DNA of 64,000 nucleotides from Antedon mediterranea (Eukaryota > Echinodermata > Crinoidea > Comatulida > Antedonidae), in NCBI RefSeq assembly GCF_964355755.1, contig NC_092671.1:3049001-3113000 (forward strand). The letters run 5' to 3'. Each line of letters starts with the position of its first letter. Position 1 is the stretch's first letter. Positions 12,379 to 23,100 of the stretch are shown here, piece after piece. The translations under genes were made by a program, and so were the position numbers. The notes below the pieces were generated by a model that saw nothing but the letters and a program-made list of their open reading frames with translations, was not told the DNA's origin and did no database searches.

Positions 12379-13243
12379 ACTATACTGCCGTACTTTGAGA
12401 AAAGGCATTATCTACAAAAAGGTACTTTTGAGTAAATGAGCAAAACGCTTTTTTGTTTATTATAAAAAACATACAAATAATATTCTATTTCTAAATGTAT
12501 AGTCTTGAGAAGAACATTAAACAAAAATATGCCATGTATGGTCAATTCAGATGTTAAATTATGCCCTTAAAGGCCAGGTGCGGGCAAAAAATTTCTATTG
12601 ATCATACATTCCATTAATTAACAATCTATAGTTTCCCCTATGTTTCATAATTTTGGGGATTTTATTTGTGTTACACGAGTTTGTTGAAAATAAGCACTTT
12701 CTTATCAGTGGGAGGATAGTTCAAATTACACAGTATGATCTTTATTCGTTTGTACACACATTTTGTAAATAGAGAGGCATTTTAAAAAGCTATGAAAAAT
12801 AAACCGTGTGGTAAAAAATGTTATCAGATGACTAAATATAGGTAATATAACTTGAATATTACATTTCTGATATTTTTATTCAACTTCAGATTTTTATTTT
12901 CATGCTATAGCAAAAATTATCCACCGTATATCCACCATCTTTTTTCACCGTCTAGGGAGTCACCAGACATGTTATTACATTAGGTTAACTACCTAACTAC
13001 TGAAAAAAAGTCTTCCTGGTTTTTATGGAAGAATTTTGCCAAATTTTGTATTTGACCATATTAAGTGAAATTCATGTTTTTTCGTCTCGATTTCTGTTAC
13101 AAATATTTGATTTATGTACAATTAACCAAATATTAAATTTAAACTTCATGCCTGTACCTGAGCTTTAAGAATCAAATAAGACAAATATCTCAATTTCGAA
13201 AAAAATGTAGATAATGCCTTTTCTCAAAGTACGGCAGTATAGT
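12379..13243. mobile_element. 865-bp element with 38-bp perfect terminal inverted repeats
   Basis: ACTATACTGCCGTACTTTGA (12379 on), continuing to GGCATTATCTACA at 12416, is repeated exactly as reverse complement at 13206-13243. A TTAA-flanked MITE (12571-13164) sits inside, so this is a nested insertion. Confidence 0.75.
12571..13164 (+). mobile_element. 594-bp TTAA-flanked MITE, copy 1
   Basis: TTAA lies directly at both ends (12567-12570 and 13165-13168). The ends AGGCCAGGTGCGGGC and AGCTCAGGTACAGGC (reverse complement of the right end) are imperfect inverted repeats. A second full copy lies inverted at 40084-40686. TTAA duplications suit a piggyBac-mobilised element; that class is inference. 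Confidence 0.75.
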
Positions 13244-13676
13244 CCTAGATATATATTGAAAAAAAATATGCCAAGAGAGGGAAATAAAATGGTAGATAAT
13301 ACATTATAGGCAGCATATTGCTAGCTACTATTGCTACTGCACAATGGAGTTGTAAATATTTTGCTTAATCTCACTTTGTTTTTTTCTTTTTCTGTCTCAA
13401 ATGTCTTTTTTTTTTTTATTTAATGCGTCCGTCTATGTTTTATGTTTAGACTACAAAGACAAGCCACTTTGGCTTCTGTGTATCTAGCCCATACGGGAGC
13501 CCATAACACTGTTAAATGTTGAATAAATGTTGTTATTAGTATCAACCAAAAATCTAAAATATTAATCAACAATAACAGATACCGTAAACAAAGTTGTTTC
13601 ATCGAATGCATTTTCGTCGTCAATGATTCGCCATGCAACGTGCATTTATATACGCGCTACAAGATCCTCCTCGGCT

Positions 13677-13730
13677 CGCTCCCCCCCCCCCTCTCTCTCT
13701 CTCTCTCCTCCCCCCTCTCGCCTCCCCGCT
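13677..13730. repeat. C-run and CT microsatellite
   Basis: A run of C followed by (CT)n and further C-rich sequence. It creates long open frames in several registers that are not genes. Confidence 0.9.
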
Positions 13731-14194
13731 CCTCCGATCCCCGCGCGCAAAAAAGGAAACGCGTTATCCAATGACGCGCTACGCTCACCAAAACCGTACC
13801 ACCACCATCGTTCTTTTTTTTTCGGTTCTGAAAACTTATCGACGGCGGCCGCCTGTCAACCACCAGAATAACCTTTCTCTTTCAAGAAGTTATTGTCGCC
13901 TAAAGCCTTGTCTAAAACAAACTACTAAAGGTTGTATTTATATGTTTCTAGTTATGATTAATGTATGATTTTTATACCTATAGTGCAAAACTTTAGGCCT
14001 AACTTCTAGGCCTATGCTTTTTTAGATTATTATTACCTGTCGTGCGTTCTTCTTCTTCGAATTCGTAGAAGCAAAAAGGACGTGCGTGGTGTGTATAACT
14101 CACTCTCTCTACACGTACGTACATGCCGCTTGAATGCGCACGCCCCCAGTACTAGTGGTATGTGTTATCAAGAAAAGAAATAGGGGTGGAATTG

Positions 14195-14440
14195 TCTATA
14201 TTCGATGGAGGCGTTTATTTTTTGGGTGTAATTAGGTAACATTATTTATTAAAGTATAATCAAACAAATTGTTTCCCCAGGATATGAAAAAATACAACAC
14301 AAGAAGTGATAAAAGATGTAAATTATTTCAAAATGTTTTTAAAATTCAGATCATGGAATTCAATGAATTCTACTAGTACTACATTACACGTTTATTCGAG
14401 GAAGGCTTTTGTAAATGGGGAATTTATTCGAGTAACTAAA
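14195..14440. repeat. Second copy of the GGCGTTTATTT repeat
   Basis: It matches 480-720: GGAGGCGTTTATTTT, GGATATGAAAAAATACAA, CAGATCATG and a terminal TTTATTCGAG segment. Confidence 0.5.
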
Positions 14441-15248
14441 CTACTTTATCCACATCTGTCATACCATACGGTATCCTCGACTTATTTCTTTAATTCTTCC
14501 GCAAAATAGTGTTTAATGCAATAGTGATGCTAATTTAATAATTACCGGTATAAATGGGGCTTTATAGCGCATTATACAAAGCCAATGCGCTTCCGACGAA
14601 TATATAAAAAGCGGAAAACAAAGAAAAGAAAAGGTTACAAAGGTGAGTTTTCAAAGAAATTATAGTGGCCTGGCGGATAGAGATGGTTAAAACCAATCGT
14701 TCCAAAAGACGAGAGGTACAAGGAAAGGAACGAAAACCATAATGCTTTTTTGACGTAAGCCTATATGGATGGAATGAGCAAATATTATGTTGTTTTTTGC
14801 AGAAAAATATGGCGCTGTACTACCGTAGACAGACACGTCACCGGGTTGATCAGTTACACAAGTCAAAAAGTATCCCTGGAATAGAACTGCAACGGTTGTC
14901 GAGAAGAGTTTGGAGAAACTGGCGCGGACATATGAACACATGGAAAGACGAATCAGATAAATGCACAAAACAAGTAACAACATTTATTCAACATTCAACA
15001 GTTTACATACGGTAGTTTATGGGAAAGACACACAGAAGCCAAAGTGGCTTGTCTTTGTAGTCCCAAACATAAAACATAGACGGACGCATTACAAATTTTA
15101 CACAAAAATGACATTTTGAGACAGAAAAAGTGAGATCACGCAAAATGGTTACAACTCCATTGTGCAGTGGCAATACTAGCTAGCAATATTTTTCAAATAT
15201 CATCTTTTTTATATTGTACTTTAGTATAGGGAGCGAGGTCAGAAGTAA

Positions 15249-15419
15249 AGCTTGGTTCCCACTAGAACGTAACGCAAGGACGTAAACGCAACGCAAGCGT
15301 TTTAACCAATGACAAGCGAAGTTAGACAGTTAGCAATCACAAGCCATCGCTTGTGATTGGTCAATTCACTTGCGTTGCGTTACGTCCTTGCGTTGCGTCG
15401 CTAGTGGGAACCACGCTTA
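15249..15419. mobile_element. MITE family A (GGTTCCCACTAG ends), copy
   Basis: The left end GCTTGGTTCCCACTAGAACG and the right end CTAGTGGGAACCACGCTT are inverted repeats. The interior is itself self-complementary, with runs of AACGCAAGG and CCTTGCGTT. Other copies: 15563-15744, 23580-24076, 59158-59338, and decayed ones at 6865-6985 and 7435-7545. Confidence 0.85.
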
Positions 15420-15562
15420 AGAAGTAGGCATATTGCGGAGATATATAATGTTCTTGCCTTCTGTGTGCAATTTAGTGTTTAAAGTGTGATGTGCCCATAT
15501 ATGGACATATCATCATATTTGAGCACATCACATTTTTTTTTGTCAAACTAGTTTGATAATGT

Positions 15563-15744
15563 AGGCGTGGTTCCCACTAGAACGTAACGCAAGGACGTAA
15601 ACGCAACGCAAGCGTTTTAACCAATGACAAGCGAAGTTATAGACAGTTAGCAATCACAAGCGAATAAGCCATCGCTTGTGATTGGTCAATTCACTTGCGT
15701 TGCGTTACGTCCTTGCGTTGCGTCGCTAGTGGGAACCATGCTTA
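15563..15744. mobile_element. MITE family A, second tandem copy
   Basis: Almost identical to 15249-15419, displaced by 315 bases. The duplication also includes the following 65-base spacer and the adjoining family B element, so a whole A+B block was duplicated. Confidence 0.85.
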
Positions 15745-15920
15745 AGAAGTAGGCATATTGCGGAGATATATAATGTTCTTGCCTTCTGTGTGCAATTTAG
15801 TGTTTAAAGTGTGATGTGCCCATATATGGACATATCACCATATTTGAGCATATTACTACCGTATTTGTGCACATCACATTTTTTTTTGTCAAACTAGTTT
15901 GATAATGTAGGCAGAGCCTA

Positions 15921-17195
15921 AGCGTTGCTTTGCGAATTAAAATGTCACTATAATTATACGTTTTATTTGTTGTACATTTTAGGTCGGTGCTCATAGTAGT
16001 TACGATCAGCTTTGAGCTTCTTGCAACTTACGTAACCTTTTGTGTAGCTCTTTTGAGTTTGAAACTATTTATCTTTTTCTCTTCAAGTGTTATGTTTCAT
16101 GTTCCTCGTCAGTCTTTGAGATTACAACTATAATAGGCCTTCTTCATCTTTTGAAGTTGCAGACTTTGAGCTTTTTTTTTAGTCGCCAACGAATCTCTCA
16201 AATGTGCTTTCTAAGTTTCCAAATCTTGCTCATGTTCTTCATTGAACAACTTTCAACTCTTTCATTCTTGGTGGCACCTTGAACTGATTAAGGGTTTGTA
16301 GCTTTTAGGTTTCACGGATCAGTTTCTAAACGCTTAACAAGTGTAATAAATAAATAATTACAATTTTATTAATATTAATTGAACAATAGGTGTTTTGTAT
16401 TTTCAATTATCTGCAAAGTTAACTTTTACCTATAGATAGCCATTATAAGTTTGTATACTACAAACATGATGAAACAACTATGTATGTAAGAAAAGCTCGG
16501 TCTACACTACTATCACACTGATATCAAAATATAATGTGACCATATGGACACGATGACATCATATCACTACCATATTTGGGCACATCAATGTAGACATAGC
16601 TGTAGAGCCAGGCTCTATAAGATTCAAAGTAGCACCAAAGAGGTACTACTAGTTTGTCATACAGCGCCCCCTCACTGTAACACACGTTGTCGGAGTATGA
16701 TCAACTTAAATAACACTGACTAAAGCATAAATGTATAATTTGGTATACATTGTTCAAACGATACGCTGGGACTATTACGTGTGCGGCCGGCCTGTAATGA
16801 AATAAAATACAATTCGTTGACACCGAACTAATCATCGGCGAAAAAGTGAGCAATCTTTTGGAATGAATCGACGACCTTGTGAAAGATAGTGCAACAGTTA
16901 GTTTAATTATGCACGATCATTAATCCAGCGAATATAGATTCAAACTAATTGAGGACGAGCATAATTTATGAAATTTAAATTTTTAAATTTTTGTCGGTGC
17001 AATTTAAATACGGTAGCAATCAACATTTCAAACATCGTTGAAGACGAATAGGCCACTGTACTTTATTTGAGAAGTACGCCTAACAGTTGAAATGCTTACA
17101 TATTTTTCAATAAATAAAGTAACCACACATTACACAAATTAAATTTGAATTTCGACTGCCACGGCGTCTCTGTGAATGTCTACTAAAAAACTAAT
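15921..17195. other. Intergenic sequence before the CNBD2-like gene
   Basis: Apart from one family B MITE (16497-16612) I see no gene or RNA. Open frames such as 16040-16282 are T-rich and resemble no protein. The promoter of the CNBD2-like gene should lie within the last few hundred bases, but no clear TATA or initiator stands out. Confidence 0.4.
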
Positions 17196-20100
17196 ATGGC
17201 AAAAGAGGAGAAATCTTGCGAATTGAAAAACTACCATGATGACAGGAAGTATGTTTCAGAGAAAGGAGTTTTGGTAACAACTGGATTATTGGAAGAGATC
17301 AGCGTTAGTAATGACAACTGGTATGGTCGAAAGAGTACCACCGTATGTATTCCGTTATACCGATTTTTTTAGTTCAATAATCTCGACCAGGGCCGTAGCC
17401 AGCATGTGCGCTCGCCACGTCTGAGATGTCAAATTTCACCACCCACACACCAATTCCCTCCCCAGCACAGATCGTCATATTTTATATTAATAATTATATT
17501 TATAAAGCATCTTTGCCTGGTCTGTGTTTAACCTCTCGCTACGGCCTTGTCGACGAAAGCATCTCTCCAGCTTTATTCCTCACACCCTATACGTGGTTAT
17601 GTGATTTATTCCCAATTAATAATTCATTGCGTTGTTTAGAAAAATCGATTAATTCATATCTTTTATTCCATTTGGAACGTGATTGATAACGATGCGGTAT
17701 TCTAAATTGAAAACACGTTTTGTTTACATTATTATGATATAATGCCAGTCCTAATCTAAAATGGTTTTTTTTATCTAATGTAATTATTTGTATTCAATTG
17801 GGAGGGGATGATTGTCAGAGTGTTTTGGTCCCCCACATCATTATCCTGCGTGTAGGCCTACTTCATTTCTTGAATCTTCGTATCTTAAAGTACATTGTAT
17901 TAGGAAAGTTCTATTTCACAGCGTCTCATGTTCGTCACATATTGTAACTGTATTGTAATGAAATATCTGATCTTCGGCTGGATGTACCACCCTCGTAAAA
18001 TATTCTTGAAATAAATAACAATTTCTTACGGTTAGTGTAAAATTATGTGACACATATTTATCAATTTGCCTATGACTCAGATTATGACATTTGCCTAGAC
18101 ATTATAATATAGAATGGACAATCGGCTACTGTATAAATTATTGAAAACTGTCATCTGACGAAAGCAAAATTAACATCTTTGTCAGGGAGCCATCATCACT
18201 GTGTTGCATTACTATATGCGTACATAATATATTACTAAATTCAAAAGATGAAGTTGATATATGATGATCAGGAGACATTTATTAGTCTTTATGACTGTAA
18301 AGGAAATAATGAAAATTGTCTACTTGTTACAACATCTGCTAATGAGAGGCATAGTTAAATTTTTAGACATATATATGCTACAGGCCTAAGTAGTGTCTTC
18401 CTGTTCGTGAAATTAGACGAGTGCAATTTCCATGGCAATATTGAGCTGTATAAAAACTGGTTAAGTTTGTTTTGTTCGTGAAATATTGCAAATTCGATTT
18501 CAATTATTCACTTTAGTATAGCTACATGCATGTTACAAATATATCAATATTATTTCTAGGGAAATATTGAATCATGTTAATTGCATTAAAAATACATAAA
18601 AAATAAATAAATAAAAGCGACATCATTCAGTGAATAAGGATTTACACTGAGAAGATTTATGAATTCTGTTTTTGTAAAAATGTCTAAGGCTCTGTCTATA
18701 CTACACGTCACTATTAAATTTTATGTGACACAAAGGTATGATGTGCCCAAACATGGTAGTGATATGACATCATCATGTCCATGGGAACATAACTGTTCAT
18801 TCGCAATATTTGTTTATGCGCGAGGCTATGAGAGTATGTTAATTAAAAAGGAACGACATCCAATATTTGTATATGATATCAAATTATGAATTTATTGAAG
18901 CAAAAATAACATTTTAATGGCAATTTATGAGACTATGTAGTCGTTAGATAAACATGTATTCTATCGATCAGATATCATAATACACGGTATCATACAATAT
19001 TTACAATTGTCGTGTTAGACTAATATTTTATTCATTTTTTTTTTTTGCAGAATGAAGAAGTCGATACCAGAGTTTGGAGAAGAACAGATATATCGGTATA
19101 TTCAACTTTCAAATAATCTTTATTGCAATTATTATATTAAAAACAAATATATATACAGTACTTGGAAAAATTAAAATTCATGTAAATACATAAATAAGTA
19201 TTATCATAAAAGCAAACAAAAGCAGAACAAACCGCCGTCCAAAAAAGAGACAACTCACTGTACATAAAAGGATTCTAACATAGCAAAATTGCCTTTAATA
19301 ATATTTTAGAAGTATTTTCGATTAACCCACATTTAAATTTGACTAAATGTTAAAATAAACGGTTTAAAACTATAGGCCCATATTCTATCTTTAGTCCAGG
19401 ACCCTTTCATGAATATGGGTCATATACTAGTCGTGTATTTAGCGAAATTTTGTTTTTGGCAGTAGGTCGACGCGTAGAGTTGTTAGCCTGGATGGTTAAC
19501 GTGCTTGCCTTCCAATCCCAAGGTCCTGGGTTCTATCCTGACATAATCCAGTATATAAGTTTTTATTTAGTTTTATACAAACTATTAATTGACATAAGAC
19601 AGAATTGTGTTTATATAATATAAATGAATTGACCGGAACCGTCTTTCGTTGAAACGGAACAAGTATGAATGCATCTTTAGTATTGGTATCAATAAAGTCA
19701 TTTTTTCCTATGATATTTTTTTTATATATAGCCGAAGGAAAGATTCAAAAAGGCAATTCGACAAGTACGGATGATCTGCGCCGTGAACATGAACCTCAAC
19801 AAGTATGCTAACGAGGCCGGACATAGCATGTTTGCCGCTCACATGCCGGAGTTACTGGCGTCGACGTCGACACCCAACGTCGTCGTCATGTCCCCTGATT
19901 CGAAGGAGACCATCAGTTTTAACAGAAAAGATTACAAATTTAACTATGAGGTAATATCTTAAAACAATCTATCCAAATAATTAATGTATTATGTATTAGT
20001 AACTTTCTTTTTTGTTGATCAAAAGTACAAATAATAGGCCTAAAGTAGGCATACTTACAACTTTTGGATTCTCAAAAAAGAACATTGGCTATAAAAAAAT

Positions 20101-23100
20101 GGTAATATGTTTTTTCAAAATTGTATTACAATCGTGTCTGCTGCCATTAAACATGAATTAATAGAGTTAAAAAGATGAGCAAAGAAGAGTCTCTCCTGTG
20201 TAAAGTGCATCACTCGTCGGGCGAGTGCAACTGAACGGAGTTAACCACACAAGGGCTGGTTGACAGAAAACACAAATCCCTGCTGTAGGCTTCTATTACG
20301 TCAACAACCAATTAACGGTTGTGAACTAAAACCAACATAAGCTGGATTTTTTTACCGTAAAAGATTTACGCAATTTCATTTCATTTTTTCATTTATTCCA
20401 CATTTATTTAGTCATCAATCACATCATAATTGCAATACAACAAGGATCCTTTATAAAAAAGGTGTAGCTTCGTTTATTTGTAGGACCCTTTTACATATTA
20501 ACAATTATAAGTAAGTATAACTTGGTGTTTATTTTGTCCTTTTAGTTTAAATGGCCGAAAAAAGCAGAGGCGGTACTTGAGAAGTTACCGAAAGAGAGAA
20601 CATCAGACGATATCTCAGTAATTCGTGGTTTGATGCGTGGCCTTCATAGCTTCCGCAAGTACACGCGAGAGTCTCAGAATCTCATCTGTAAAGTTGTCCG
20701 GCTCGAAAGGTGAGTTTTTGGAGCATTAATTTTCACCCGATTCTCAGTACACAGCAGTACAATCACCACATTAAACAGATTGAGGGTTTACCGACGCTCT
20801 ATTCATTCTTCTTTGGCATAGATATGGCAGAAGAAGAGTGGTTGTGAGAAAGGGTCATATAGGCTATGCGTTTTATTTTGTGTTCTCGGGCGGAGCAGGA
20901 GTGACACTAGACGAAGATGAAGGCTCAGCGTTTACGGAGAAAGAGGTGTCGATTCTGAAGAAGGGAACTTGTTTTGGGGTAAGTGTGATGGTTGTTGCGG
21001 CGGCAGGACGATGATTGCAGTACAGAACGTCACTTTCTTTGGTAGTATAATTACGTTTGATGACCAATAAAAGTAGTACTGTAGATAGTCGCGTATACCA
21101 GTATGATATTGAAATCTGTCGATCTGGGACCCATGTCTTTTGTCGTCGCCTCAGCCTAGAATCCACCACCGCAAGGATTTTAGTGAGGATGTGCATACAA
21201 AAGAATTAACATTACGTAACAGTAAGTTCCTAGGACTATGAAGGCTAATTCCTCCATGCTAGGACCAATAATTGCAAACCCAAAGCGCCCTAGTAAAATG
21301 ATCATCTATCCATACGATACTGCCATTTTTATAAAACAAATTTCAGGAATTAGCTCTTACGAAAGATGTTCGACGGGCAGCCACGATCGTCTGCATGGAA
21401 GAGACGGAACTATTAGCTGTTGACAGAGATGACTTCTTCAACAATGGACTTCATCGTCATTTTGAAAAGGAGTTCACATATCGATATGATTTCTTCAGGT
21501 ACTAGGTTTGGATATTGTAAAATGCGGGAAAGTAATTAAAACATGATCGTATGGGACGCGGCACACACCATGGGAAAAGGAAATAAGCACACATGCAGCA
21601 ACTGTTCATGACAAACATTGTCCCGATTAGGGTAGTTGGCAGTGGTGCTCACTTTGAAGTGTACCGGTTCGAATCCCCGTTTATTCTATGAATTTGCTCT
21701 TATATTTACGTGTTTATTATACCTTTGTAGAAAATTGGATTTATTTTCGTCATGGTCAGAAGAGAAGCTGCAAGAGTTGAGCGATATGGGTCGAATTGAG
21801 GAGTACAACCACGACTCTGTTGTTGTCAGAGATCTCAGAGACACTGACTGGCTTCTATTCGTTACGAAGGTAAGGTATTAGAACGGGTATTAGAACCATA
21901 GAGTTCCATGGTTGTACAACCACGATTATGTTGATCTTTTGGAACACTTACTAATTCTTGTTTGTTCATTTTTATACTGGGTGACCTCTTCAGTCAAAGA
22001 CTGATCTCCCAGAGGACACAGTTGGTGATCAGTGGCTGTGATGTACTAATACACCGGGGTAGCCCCCTACTCGTCTCGAAAGATGTACTAGGTTCTTTAA
22101 AGTGCACACGAGCTAGTTGTGTACACTGGACCTACGGTTTATAGTACTTATCCGAGAAGACTCGTTCTACCACCAGAACCATGGAGTGAGTGAGCCTCGA
22201 ACCCTTGCCGATGTTATGGCTACGTAATTACGGTTCCACTGTCTTAACCGCTCGGCCACTCACTCACTCACTTAATGGTTAAAGAACCTGTTTGTGAAGT
22301 GAATTGGATTTATAAGTTGTGTTATTTGGCCGTTTCCATTTATCTGTAATTTATTTTCCTTTCAGGGAAGGTGCGATGTTTTAAAGTTAGTTGACATCGA
22401 TCATTGCATAACCACGCCCATCGAAAGTCAACGTCCGCAAAAACCACCACCACGACGAAATCTAACACCGCTGTCCTTTGGCGGAGACGTTCCCATGTCC
22501 CTTTTCAGGAAGTCCGAAGAGATTCCTGACCCCGAAGATAGAGGTGGGCCTAGTCCGTATTCTTCCACATCACCCTGGATCACTCATACCTCAATATCTA
22601 ATAGACCAAAAACAACGGGTAGGTGTTGTATAATTATCCTTTTCATGTCCGGAGCGTTAATACCGGCGTTTCGTTAGGTGTTCGCCTTCTTTAAAATATG
22701 TAGTTTTGGTGAGCGACGTGAAAGGGTTAGGCTCTTTAAAAATAAACAATAAAAGCAGATGAACAATAAATGCGAATTTGGCTCCGTGCGTATACGATTA
22801 AAAAAGATTTTTAATGCTATTGTTTCATAGCCGAATTTATTCGCGCGAATCGAAAGCGTTGGTAAATGCACATGCTTAATGATATTTTCATCTACTTTCT
22901 TTGACGTGAACAATTGCTGAACCAATCAAAACACAAGAATGTTGGATTCGCGCAGAAATATTCGCTATACTAGGCTAATTTATTCGCGCGAATTGAAAAC
23001 ACGAGTATTCATATCTCTATAATAAACACAATAGGCAAAGAACATTAATTCTAAACCGCTCAGTGATATACTGAAATTTAATTAATTAATTTGAAACGAT

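Larger units (their letters stand above)
13315..15189. repeat. Long inverted repeat, arms about 220 bp
   Basis: Left arm 13315-13536 and right arm 14971-15189 are reverse complements with about 85-90% identity, including GCGTCCGTCTATGTTTTATG and AAGCCACTTTGGCTTCTGTG. The 1.4-kb spacer holds a C/CT-rich stretch (13677-13730) and an open frame at 14797-15015 with basic residues but no recognised domain. It could be a foldback-type transposon. Confidence 0.7.

Noticed and set aside
13623-13968. Pro/Ser-rich open frames of 82 and 111 residues
   Set aside because: They come from the C-run and CT microsatellite, which is open in several registers; no homologue is recognised.
21625-21675. tRNA-like fragment with GGTTCGAATCCCC
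   Set aside because: A B box and a short upstream segment are present, but the spacing is too short for a tRNA and no second copy was found.
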